Positions 57,212-64,000 of a stretch of 64,000 nt of DNA are shown here, piece after piece. The translations under genes were made by a program, and so were the position numbers. Positions within the stretch are counted from its first letter, which is position 1; every line of letters begins with the position of its first letter. The notes under the pieces were generated by a model that was not told the DNA's origin, ran no database searches, and saw only the letters and a list, made by a program, of their open reading frames with translations. Source of the DNA: Prochlorococcus sp. RS04 (GTDB lineage: Bacteria; Cyanobacteriota; Cyanobacteriia; PCC-6307; Cyanobiaceae). The stretch covers positions 248,001 to 312,000 of the forward strand of contig NZ_CP018346.1 of NCBI RefSeq assembly GCF_001989455.1, in the 5' to 3' direction.

Positions 57212-58195
57212 TTGGCATATAAAAACTTATTAATCACAGGTGCGAATGGATGTGTTGGCCAATATTTAGTTGATTGGTTTTTAAAAAACACAAAATTCAG
57301 GCTTTATCTAATGGTAAGAGACAAAAGTAAGTTGCCAATTTCTGTTCAAGAAAATAAAAAAGTCAAGTTAATGGTGTGTGATATCAGGGAATCATGTAAG
57401 TATAAAAAGGAAATTAGTCAAATTAATTACCTAATACACACTGCTACAGCTTGGGGAGATCCAAGAAGAGCCTATGAAGTAAACATTAAAGCTTTTGAAG
57501 AGTTACTTGAAATGCTTGATATTGAAAAGTTAGAAAAGATTATTTATTTTTCAACAGCTAGCATTCTTGATACCCAAACAGAATTAATGAGGGAATCATT
57601 GATTTATGGAACAGAGTATATTCAAACAAAATACGAATGTTTCCAGAGACTCAGAGAAAGCTCATTTGCTGAAAAAACTTTCGCTGTTTTCCCTACCTTG
57701 GTTTTTGGAGGAAATCTTGGGAAAAAAAGTAAATATCCCGTAAGTTATTTAACTAGTGGATTGAAAGAAATCGGGAAATGGCTTTGGTTAGCAAGATTTT
57801 TAAAACTCGATTCTAAATTTCACTTTATACACGCAAATGATATCGCCCAGATTTGCGGGTTTCTAATTAAAAATCATAAAGAAGAGCAATACAAAGGCTT
57901 TAGAAAATTTGTCCTAGGTCAGAAATTTATTTCAATTGATCATGCCATAATTACACTTTTAAAAAGAAACAATATGAGGAGATATTTTGCGATACCCCTT
58001 ACAAAAAAAATTCTAAAAATATTATTAAGAATTCTTCCCATCCAAACCACCCCTTGGGATAGCTTCAGTATCAAGAAATATGACTTTAATCATGTCCCCA
58101 TCACTAATCCTGAGACTTTCAAACTTAAAAGTTATGCCAAATCACTAAATGATATTTTAAGGTTATCAAAGTTACCAAGCTGTAATAACAATTAA
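57212..58195 (+). CDS. NAD-dependent epimerase/dehydratase-like SDR
   Basis: 327 residues from a TTG start. The Rossmann motif is LITGANGCVGQYLVDW at 6-21, FSTASILDTQ gives the Ser/Thr region, and the extended-SDR catalytic motif appears as YIQTKYECFQ (Tyr-x3-Lys pattern YIQTK). The C-terminal third (TKKILKILLRILPIQTTPWD) is hydrophobic/basic. Substrate is unknown; candidates are a sugar nucleotide or an isoprenoid/steroid-like alcohol. It is 8 bp after hemE and lies upstream of petE. Confidence 0.72.
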   Translation: MAYKNLLITGANGCVGQYLVDWFLKNTKFRLYLMVRDKSKLPISVQENKKVKLMVCDIRESCKYKKEISQINYLIHTATAWGDPRRAYEVNIKAFEELLEMLDIEKLEKIIYFSTASILDTQTELMRESLIYGTEYIQTKYECFQRLRESSFAEKTFAVFPTLVFGGNLGKKSKYPVSYLTSGLKEIGKWLWLARFLKLDSKFHFIHANDIAQICGFLIKNHKEEQYKGFRKFVLGQKFISIDHAIITLLKRNNMRRYFAIPLTKKILKILLRILPIQTTPWDSFSIKKYDFNHVPITNPETFKLKSYAKSLNDILRLSKLPSCNNN

Positions 58196-58254
58196 AATTC
58201 TCACAGTTAGGCTCCCAAAGCCTTGTAATATATATAAATAAGTAAATTTTAATT

Positions 58255-58605
58255 ATGTTACGTTCAATCTTTGCAGGGTTATTCGCAATAGTTTTAACTC
58301 TTGGTTTAGGAATTTCATCAGTTTCAGCTAAGACTGTTGAAGTAAAACTTGGAACGGATGCTGGAATGCTTGCATTTGAACCAAGTACGGTAACCATTAG
58401 TGCTGGTGATACAGTTAAATTCGTCAATAATAAATTAGCTCCTCACAACGCAGTTTTTGATGGACATGAGGAATTGAGTCATGCAGATCTAGCTTTTGCT
58501 CCAGGAGAATCTTGGGAAGAAACATTTGATACTGCAGGAACTTATGATTACTATTGCGAGCCTCACAGAGGAGCTGGAATGGTAGGCAAAGTCATTGTTG
58601 AATAA
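58255..58605 (+). CDS. petE: Plastocyanin
   Basis: Small blue copper protein in the thylakoid lumen carrying electrons from cytochrome b6f to photosystem I. 116 residues with an N-terminal thylakoid signal peptide (hydrophobic 6-22, cleavage after SVSA at about 25). All copper ligands are present: H64 (APHNAVF), C101, H104 and M109 ([11 protein letters not shown]). The mature domain of about 91 residues has the usual cupredoxin length. Codon use is less AT-biased than its neighbours, as for an abundant protein. Confidence 0.97.
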   Translation: MLRSIFAGLFAIVLTLGLGISSVSAKTVEVKLGTDAGMLAFEPSTVTISAGDTVKFVNNKLAPHNAVFDGHEELSHADLAFAPGESWEETFDTAGTYDYYCEPHRGAGMVGKVIVE

Positions 58606-58611
58606 ATCTTC

Positions 58612-58633
58612 TAAGTAGTTAAATACTTTTTTT
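58612..58633 (+). terminator. Possible weak terminator after petE
   Basis: A 5-bp stem (AAGTA 58613-58617 with TACTT 58624-58628, 6-base loop) is followed immediately by a run of T. The stem is short and AT-rich, so it is only a candidate. Its place a few bases after the petE stop supports it. Confidence 0.3.
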
Positions 58634-58670
58634 ACCTAATATTTATTACAGTCATATCTAAATTTGATTG

Positions 58671-61253
58671 ATGAAAATAGTTCCAAGCGAATTTTCTAAT
58701 TCTGCTTGGAACTGTTTTATTTGTGCCAAAGAAATTGCTTATAAAAATCACCAACAAGACTTAGACTCAGATAATTTATTATTAGCTCTCATAAAAAAAG
58801 ACAACTTTACAAAAAAGATCTTAAAAAATAATAATGTAAATATCAAAGAGTTTGAGAAAGAAATAATATCTTCATTAAATTCAAAAGCAAAAATGAAAAC
58901 CACACAAGATAATTTATATATCGGTGAGACTCTTCACAAAATATTTTTGAAAGCAAATCATATTAAAAATACTTTAAATGATGTAGTGATATCAACAGAA
59001 CACTTAGTTTACGGTTTCACTTATGATGATAAATATGGATTTCAAATTTTAAATCAAAAAGGTATTCCAGAATTTCTTGAAACTATAAAGAAAATGAAGT
59101 CAGATCCAGCAGTAAAAAAAGAATTTGATACTTCTAATGAGTCTTTGGGAAAATATGGTATTGATCTAACTCAATATGCACGAGATGGAATTTTAGACCC
59201 AGTTATTGGGAGGGATGAAGAGATTAGAAGAACAATTCAAATATTGAGTAGAAGAACAAAAAACAATCCTGTTCTTATTGGAGAACCTGGAGTTGGGAAA
59301 ACGGCCATTGTTGAAGGGTTAGCTCAAAGAATTATTAATGGCGATGTACCTTCTGCTCTACAAGATAGGCTACTAATTTCATTAGATATGGGTTCACTTA
59401 TAGCTGGAGCAAAATATCGTGGAGAATTTGAAGAAAGAATAAAAAATGTCCTGAAGAAAGTTAAGGAATCAGACGGTAAGATCATTCTTTTTATTGATGA
59501 AATTCATACAGTTGTTGGAGCTGGTGCTAGTGGAGGTTCTTTAGATGCAAGCAACCTATTAAAACCAATGCTTGCGAGAGGAGAACTAAGATGTATTGGT
59601 GCTACTACTATTATTGAACACAAACAAAATATAGAAAAAGATCCTGCTTTAGAACGAAGATTTCAGAAAATAAAAATTGATGCTCCTTCAATAGATGATA
59701 CTGTATCAATATTAAGAGGATTAAGAGAAAGATATGAAGTTCATCATAGTGTAAGAATTTCTGATAATGCTTTGGTTGCAGCCGCCACCCTTAGCGAAAG
59801 ATACATTAACGATAGATTTCTTCCAGACAAAGCAATAGATCTAATCGATGAAGCAGCCTCAAGATTGAATATGATCATAACTTCCAAACCTGAAGAAATT
59901 GATGAGATTGATCGAAAAGTTTTGCAGTTTGAAATGGAAAAATTATCTTTAAAAAGAGAAACAGATGATTTTTCTTTAGAAAGATTAAAAAAAATCAATA
60001 ATGAACTTATATCCCTTAAAGATAAACAGGCAGAATTAGGCTCTAAATGGAAAAAAGAAAAAGATGAAATTGATGAGATTAGCACCATAAAAGAAGAGAT
60101 TGAATCTGTTCAATTGAAAATAGATCAAGCCAAAAGGAGTTTTGACCTCAACAAAGCAGCAGAATTAGAATTTGGAACTTTAAATTCTTTACAAAAAAAA
60201 TTAAAAGAAAAAAGTGAGTATCTAGTTAATTCTCACAAAAATGGAGAGACAAGTCTTTTAAGGCAGGAGGTTACTTTTGATGATATTGCAGAAGTTGTCT
60301 CAAAGTGGACCTCTATTCCAGTTCAAAACTTGAACCAGTCAGAAAAAGATAAACTTTTGAGCCTCGAGTCAATCCTTAAAGAAAAAATTATTGGTCAAGA
60401 TAGTGCAATTAGGGCTGTTGCAGATTCCATTAAGAGATCAAGGACTGGTCTAAATGATCCAAGCAAGCCTCTAGCCAGTTTCCTATTTTTAGGTCCAACT
60501 GGTGTTGGAAAAACAGAGCTTAGTAAAGTAACTGCCAAAATTATATTCGATTCAAATTCTTCAATTACAAGACTGGATATGTCCGAATATATGGAAAAGC
60601 ATTCAGTAAGTAAAATTATAGGTGCGCCTCCTGGATATTTAGGTTTCGAATCAGGCGGTCAATTAACTGAAGCAGTGCGGAAAAATCCTTATTCGGTAAT
60701 ACTTCTGGATGAAATAGAAAAAGCTCATAATGACATTTTAGATATTCTTTTACAGGTTCTTGATGATGGAATTATTACTGATGGTCAAGGTCGTACGATC
60801 AATTTCAAAAATTCAATCATTGTTCTCACAAGTAATTTAGGAAGTCAATCAATAAATGATTTATCAGTTAGAAAAGAAGATACAAATGAAATAAAAAAAG
60901 TTGTAGATAATGAACTTAAAAATTTTTTCAAGCCTGAGTTTTTAAATCGACTTGATGAAATAGTTATTTTTAATAATTTAGAATTAAATGACATAAAGGA
61001 AATTGCCAAAATCCAACTTAAAAATTTAGAAAAAAGACTTAACAAAAAAAACTTAAAATTCAAAATTGCGGATGAGGCAATTAACCAACTTGTCGAAAAT
61101 AGTTTCGATCATGCCTATGGTGCAAGGCCTTTAAAAAGAATTATTCAAAAAAAAATTGAGACAAAAATTTCAAATAATATATTGAATAATCATTACCTTA
61201 ATAAAGACGAAATTAATGTTTATCTAGTTAATGGAGAGATAATTGTTGATTAA
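58671..61253 (+). CDS. clpB: ClpB-type AAA+ disaggregase
   Basis: Hexameric ATP-driven chaperone that pulls proteins out of aggregates with DnaK. 860 residues from the ATG at 58671; a TTG lies one codon before. An N-domain (about 1-145, divergent sequence) is followed by NBD1 with Walker A GEPGVGKT near 204-211 and pore loop [11 protein letters not shown]. The coiled-coil M-domain runs about 410-525 and identifies ClpB rather than ClpC or ClpA. NBD2 carries [12 protein letters not shown] near 606-617 and pore loop region [10 protein letters not shown]. No IGL/F ClpP-binding loop was noticed. Picocyanobacteria often have a second ClpB; this N-domain suggests it may be the more divergent copy. 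Confidence 0.92.
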   Translation: MKIVPSEFSNSAWNCFICAKEIAYKNHQQDLDSDNLLLALIKKDNFTKKILKNNNVNIKEFEKEIISSLNSKAKMKTTQDNLYIGETLHKIFLKANHIKNTLNDVVISTEHLVYGFTYDDKYGFQILNQKGIPEFLETIKKMKSDPAVKKEFDTSNESLGKYGIDLTQYARDGILDPVIGRDEEIRRTIQILSRRTKNNPVLIGEPGVGKTAIVEGLAQRIINGDVPSALQDRLLISLDMGSLIAGAKYRGEFEERIKNVLKKVKESDGKIILFIDEIHTVVGAGASGGSLDASNLLKPMLARGELRCIGATTIIEHKQNIEKDPALERRFQKIKIDAPSIDDTVSILRGLRERYEVHHSVRISDNALVAAATLSERYINDRFLPDKAIDLIDEAASRLNMIITSKPEEIDEIDRKVLQFEMEKLSLKRETDDFSLERLKKINNELISLKDKQAELGSKWKKEKDEIDEISTIKEEIESVQLKIDQAKRSFDLNKAAELEFGTLNSLQKKLKEKSEYLVNSHKNGETSLLRQEVTFDDIAEVVSKWTSIPVQNLNQSEKDKLLSLESILKEKIIGQDSAIRAVADSIKRSRTGLNDPSKPLASFLFLGPTGVGKTELSKVTAKIIFDSNSSITRLDMSEYMEKHSVSKIIGAPPGYLGFESGGQLTEAVRKNPYSVILLDEIEKAHNDILDILLQVLDDGIITDGQGRTINFKNSIIVLTSNLGSQSINDLSVRKEDTNEIKKVVDNELKNFFKPEFLNRLDEIVIFNNLELNDIKEIAKIQLKNLEKRLNKKNLKFKIADEAINQLVENSFDHAYGARPLKRIIQKKIETKISNNILNNHYLNKDEINVYLVNGEIIVD

Positions 61254-61302
61254 AGATCTAAATTAAATAATTCTTTATGACTTGAAATTTAACAACTTTA
61301 AT

Positions 61303-61773
61303 TTAAGATTTGAACCAATCAGGAAATTCCTCATAATTTGCTTTGTTAGATTTATTTTCTTTTGATTCTGTTTTCCAACAACATGTTCTGCCCTTATCCT
61401 TATCCTGCAAGTATTCATTAGCCCATCTCCAAATTAATTCAGAAGTGAACTCCATTCCCACATTATCCATAATTCTCAAATCTAAAGCATCTAAGTCATG
61501 TAATTTTTCCCAGTAATTCAACAAAGGGTCATCTTTATTTACTAAAAAAGTATGGTCGAATTGCTCCTTTAATCTATTTTCTAGGGGCTTTAGACTTGAA
61601 AAATCCACGACAAAACCATTTAGGTCTAATTTTTTGGCAGTGAACCAAAAGGTGAATGATCTTGAATATCCATGCACAAATCTGCAGTGTCCTTCATGAC
61701 GCCATTGCCTATGTGAACAGGGAAAATCCTCGTAACTTTTGCTGCATGAAAATTTCAAAGAATGAATATACAT
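61303..61773 (-). CDS. PTPS/QueD-like protein with altered zinc ligands
   Basis: 156 residues from the ATG at 61773. The T-fold pattern is clear: an N-terminal strand ending in SCSKSYEDFPCSHRQWRHEG, then HCRFVHGYSRSFTFWF, NGFVVDFSSLKPLENRL and FDHTFLVNKDDPLL. The catalytic Cys aligns in CRFVHGY. In canonical 6-pyruvoyl-tetrahydropterin/6-carboxy-tetrahydropterin synthases the zinc is held by one His in FSAAH and two in HGHN; here the first is replaced (SCSKS) and the last is Tyr (HGY). It therefore belongs to a variant branch, and its reaction is uncertain. Its start lies just upstream of hisIE in divergent orientation. Confidence 0.72.
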   Translation of the reverse strand: MYIHSLKFSCSKSYEDFPCSHRQWRHEGHCRFVHGYSRSFTFWFTAKKLDLNGFVVDFSSLKPLENRLKEQFDHTFLVNKDDPLLNYWEKLHDLDALDLRIMDNVGMEFTSELIWRWANEYLQDKDKGRTCCWKTESKENKSNKANYEEFPDWFKS

Positions 61774-61836
61774 CAATTAACTGTTAGGATAATTTTTAAT
61801 AAAACACAATTAGTAGGATTTAACATAACAAAAATA

Positions 61837-62496
61837 ATGGCTTATTCAACTAATTTTTCGATAGAAGATCTACGCTTTGATAATTATGGATTAATCCCTG
61901 CAATAGCACAAGATTGGCTTGACGGATCAATTCTTATGCTTGCATGGATGAACAAAGAATCGTTGACAATGACACTTGAGACCAAAAACGTTCATTACTG
62001 GAGTAGATCAAGATCCGAAATTTGGAGAAAAGGAGCTACAAGCGGAAGTACCCAAATACTGAAGGAGATAAGATTCGACTGCGATAATGATGCACTAATC
62101 CTTTTGATTGAACAAAATGGTTCAGGAGCATGTCACACTGGGGAAAAAAGTTGTTTTTTCAATGAAATACAAATAAATCAAAGTGATAAAAAAGAGAAGA
62201 AAACAACTCCCTTCTCAAACATTTGTTCTGAATTATTCAATACAATTAACGATAGATCAATCAATCAATCAGAAAAAAGTTACACAAATCATTTATTAAC
62301 AAAAGGCAGTAATACTATTTTGAAAAAAATAGGAGAAGAATCTGCAGAATTTATCATGGCTTGCAAAGATAATGATAAAAATTCGATCTCAAATGAAGCT
62401 GCTGACTTAATTTATCATCTGCAAGTAGCCCTTTTGCATAAAGGCGTTGAGTGGAGAGATGTACTTGCTGTTCTAGAATCAAGAAGAAAAAATTAA
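61837..62496 (+). CDS. hisI: Bifunctional phosphoribosyl-AMP cyclohydrolase / phosphoribosyl-ATP pyrophosphatase
   Basis: Carries out the second and third steps of histidine synthesis in one chain (HisIE type). 219 residues from ATG 61837 (MAYSTNFSIED); the frame extends to 61762, but the added 25 residues do not match the family. The HisI half has AIAQDWLDGSILMLAWMN and the metal motif FDCDNDALILLIEQNGSGAC followed by HTGEKSCF. The HisE half, from about 130, has LLTKGSNTILKKIGEESAEF and NEAADLIYHLQVALLHKG. Confidence 0.95.
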   Translation: MAYSTNFSIEDLRFDNYGLIPAIAQDWLDGSILMLAWMNKESLTMTLETKNVHYWSRSRSEIWRKGATSGSTQILKEIRFDCDNDALILLIEQNGSGACHTGEKSCFFNEIQINQSDKKEKKTTPFSNICSELFNTINDRSINQSEKSYTNHLLTKGSNTILKKIGEESAEFIMACKDNDKNSISNEAADLIYHLQVALLHKGVEWRDVLAVLESRRKN

Positions 62497-62655
62497 ATAA
62501 TTAAAACTTAAAATTTATAATTTTTTAAAATGAAAAATTAAAAAAAAATGTAAATAACTAATTAATAATTATTAATTAATTATTAATTAATTATTACATG
62601 TATGGCTTATTACTGAATTGACTATAAGTTGAATATATCAACAATGAGGTAAATC
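62497..62655 (+). promoter_or_regulatory. Leader/promoter region of the group 2 sigma factor
   Basis: 159 bases, almost entirely A/T, between hisIE and the sigma gene. It holds the 11-base tandem repeat described separately and a TATGGCTTATTACTG stretch after it. An AATGAGGT sequence precedes the GTG start and could serve as the ribosome-binding site. No reading frame is visible. Confidence 0.35.
62559..62596. repeat. Short AT-only tandem repeat upstream of the sigma factor gene
   Basis: An 11-base unit, ATTAATTAATT, is repeated from 62571 (62571-62581, 62582-62592, then a partial copy), preceded by a near copy at 62560-62570. It is A/T only and lies in the 159 bp between hisIE and the sigma factor gene, 60 bp before the GTG. 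It could be a replication-slippage tract or could affect promoter bending. Confidence 0.5.
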
Positions 62656-63579
62656 GTGAGTTCATTAAGCGATTTTCTTGGAGAAATAGGTCGTCATCAA
62701 CTTTTGACTCCCGAAAGAGAACTCACAATGGGCAGAAAAGTCCAAGAGATGGTTGTGCTTATTAACAGATGTCAAGAGGCAGGAGGTAAAGGGCCTGCTT
62801 GTGAATATTCAGAAGCTGAAAGAAAAAAAATCAAAATTGGTGAAAAAGCTAAAAACGAGATGATAACAGCCAACCTAAGACTAGTTGTCAATCTTGCCAA
62901 GAGATACCAAGGAAAAGGATTAGAATTACTGGACTTAATTCAGGAGGGGACATTAGGTCTTACAAGGGCAGTAGAAAAATATGATCCGTCTAGAGGACAT
63001 AGATTTTCTACCTATGCTTATTGGTGGATTAGGCAAGGTTTAAATAGAGCTTTGTCAACTCAAAGTAGAACGATAAGGATTCCCGTCAACATTAATGAAA
63101 AACTTACAAAACTAAGATCTGCGAAATCAAAGCTTATGCAACTTAAAGGTATTCCACCTAGTAGTAATGAGTTAGCTGAAGAAATGAAAATAACCAAAGA
63201 GGAAATTGACGAACTCCTCTCTTGCGAATTGAGAAGCATCACTGTTAGTCTCCAAGGTACTGTTAAATCAAAATCAGACCCTTCCGAGTTAGTTGATATT
63301 CTTCCAAGCGATCAAACCCCACCAATGGAATTAGCCGAGTTAGCTGAAAGGACAGCCTCGGCTTGGAAGTTATTAGATAAAGCAAATTTAACTGAGAAAG
63401 AAAGAAAGATTGTAAGCCTAAGATTTGGGTTGGACGGCTCAAATGAATGGAGAACTTTAGCTGAAGTTGCAAGACATATGAGTTGTAGCAGGGAATATTG
63501 CCGACAAGTTGTGCAACGAGCATTAAGGAAACTTAGAAAAGCAGGAATACAGAATGGATTAGTTGATAGTATTATCTAA
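62656..63579 (+). CDS. RNA polymerase sigma factor, sigma-70 group 2 (RpoD-like)
   Basis: 307 residues from a GTG start. Regions 1.2 to 4.2 are present without the long region 1.1 and non-conserved insert of primary sigma. Region 2 has ANLRLVVNLAKRYQGKGLEL and the -10 recognition segment YAYWWIRQGLNRAL. Region 3 contains PVNINEKLTKLRSAKSKLM. Region 4 has KERKIVSLRFGLDGSNEWRT and the -35 recognition helix SCSREYCRQVVQRALRKLRK. It would redirect transcription under stress or light/dark change. Which numbered group 2 factor it is I cannot tell. Confidence 0.92.
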   Translation: MSSLSDFLGEIGRHQLLTPERELTMGRKVQEMVVLINRCQEAGGKGPACEYSEAERKKIKIGEKAKNEMITANLRLVVNLAKRYQGKGLELLDLIQEGTLGLTRAVEKYDPSRGHRFSTYAYWWIRQGLNRALSTQSRTIRIPVNINEKLTKLRSAKSKLMQLKGIPPSSNELAEEMKITKEEIDELLSCELRSITVSLQGTVKSKSDPSELVDILPSDQTPPMELAELAERTASAWKLLDKANLTEKERKIVSLRFGLDGSNEWRTLAEVARHMSCSREYCRQVVQRALRKLRKAGIQNGLVDSII

Positions 63580-63616
63580 AAATTCTGTTAAAAATATTTA
63601 AATTTCATTTATAAGG

Positions 63617-63985
63617 ATGAAAGAAAATTACAAAAACCAAGAAAATATATATGATGCTGAAGTTTTAGAGAGTTCAACATTTGATGAAAATATCATTATC
63701 AAAATTCTTATTAAAGCAGGAAGAACAATTGCAAAGCCTGCCTTAGAGGTTTTAGAGATGGCTTTAGATCCGTATACTCCAACACAAGTAAGAGTTTCAT
63801 TAATGGCTGCGCTAGCCTACTTAATTATGCCATTTGATCTTTTCCCTGACTTTATGCCTGTAGTTGGTTTTAGTGATGATTTTGTAGCCCTCACAGCAGT
63901 ACTCAGTATATGGAGCAAATACATGACTCCTTCAATAAGAGCAAGAGCAGAGAATAAGCTTAATAAGTTATTCCCTTTTTATTGA
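63617..63985 (+). CDS. YkvA/DUF1232 membrane-associated protein
   Basis: 122 residues. The DUF1232 core is RVSLMAALAYLIMPFDLFPD followed by VVGFSDDFVALTAVLSIW at about 57-95, with a hydrophobic hairpin split by the acidic PFDLFPD motif. The N-terminal 45 residues are charged and helix-forming. Function of the family is unknown. It follows the sigma factor gene after 37 bp. Confidence 0.8.
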   Translation: MKENYKNQENIYDAEVLESSTFDENIIIKILIKAGRTIAKPALEVLEMALDPYTPTQVRVSLMAALAYLIMPFDLFPDFMPVVGFSDDFVALTAVLSIWSKYMTPSIRARAENKLNKLFPFY

Positions 63986-64000
63986 ATGAGTAAATTATCA
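63986..64000 (+). CDS. Possible start of the next gene, cut by the window
   Basis: An ATG follows the DUF1232 stop codon directly and reads MSKLS to the window edge. Only five codons are visible, so this is a positional guess based on the tight spacing of neighbouring genes. Confidence 0.3.

Noticed and set aside
59744-60088. 114-codon minus-strand frame inside clpB
   Set aside because: Ser/Ile/Leu-rich antisense of the charged coiled-coil M-domain, a common source of false frames.
61303-61773. Phage origin of the PTPS-like gene
   Set aside because: Cyanophages carry QueD-type genes, but this one sits among core genes with no phage neighbours and similar base composition, so transfer is not supported by the window alone.
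61762-61836. Extended hisIE N-terminus
   Set aside because: The extra 25 residues overlap the divergent PTPS-like start and lack family similarity; ATG 61837 fits better.
1-64000. tRNA, rRNA, tmRNA, CRISPR or insertion sequence
   Set aside because: I scanned the intergenic gaps for cloverleaf-like GGTTCAA arms, regularly spaced repeats and transposase frames and saw none. Gaps are short and AT-rich. A covariance-model search would be the decisive test.

Overview
The window is a chromosomal segment of a high-light-type marine Prochlorococcus. The evidence is the very AT-rich sequence, tight gene packing with many 1-14 bp overlaps, frequent TTG/GTG starts, and a marker set of a single Pcb divinyl-chlorophyll antenna gene, a CrtL-type lycopene cyclase, plastocyanin, NdhD, DUF760, Ycf51, DUF1350 and DUF4336 proteins. 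I see no rRNA, tRNA, CRISPR array, insertion sequence, prophage or integrase. The segment reads as core genome with a few fast-evolving small genes.

Layout. 1-5.9 kb: tail of an isochorismatase-like hydrolase, an MscS channel, a POR-like SDR, lycopene cyclase plus a second SDR, a GIY-YIG/membrane fusion, a glutathione S-transferase and a small unknown. 6-10 kb: GltS-type transporter, pcb with a clear terminator, then a cluster of small unknown proteins. 10-20 kb: hisS, a Gly-pentad repeat protein, a DEDDh exonuclease, a DUF1350 protein, acsA, then a minus-strand run sds-murI-amidase-nitrilase-comB. 20-30 kb: aroA, an MnmC-like methyltransferase and glmU on plus; murF, glgA, menB, menD on minus; lepB and DUF760. 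30-35.4 kb: DUF4336, a manganese-type ABC transporter (permease, ATPase, binding protein) and a DUF697 membrane protein. 35.5-44.6 kb: a plus-strand run of a disordered/RHH-like protein, trpS, thrS, glk, thrB, ndhD and an M3 oligopeptidase. 44.6-51 kb: minus-strand lipase-like protein, folB, proA and a 1319-residue TamB-like protein. 51-64 kb: Ycf51, DUF4332, a small secreted protein, CocE-like hydrolase, glgB, hemE, an epimerase, petE, clpB, a variant PTPS/QueD-like protein, hisIE, a group 2 sigma factor and a DUF1232 protein.

How it fits together. Photosynthesis and its cofactors are represented by pcb, petE, ndhD, crtL, hemE, menB/menD (phylloquinone), sds (plastoquinone side chain) and Mn uptake. 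Carbon storage is represented by glgA, glgB and glk. Cell wall synthesis is represented by murF, murI, glmU and the amidase. Amino-acid synthesis and charging are represented by aroA, thrB, proA, hisIE, hisS, trpS and thrS. Several genes have starts that need care: comB has no ATG/GTG/TTG at its conserved N-terminus, and aroA, hisIE, clpB and the Mn-binding protein have better internal starts than the longest reading frame.

The most unusual items are a 12-unit Gly-every-five-residues repeat fused to DUF3721, a PTPS homologue with altered zinc ligands, a GIY-YIG domain joined to membrane helices, a DUF697 protein whose expected GTPase part has no P-loop, and an unannotated-size 58-residue gene divergent from pcb. 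I found no convincing new multi-gene system.
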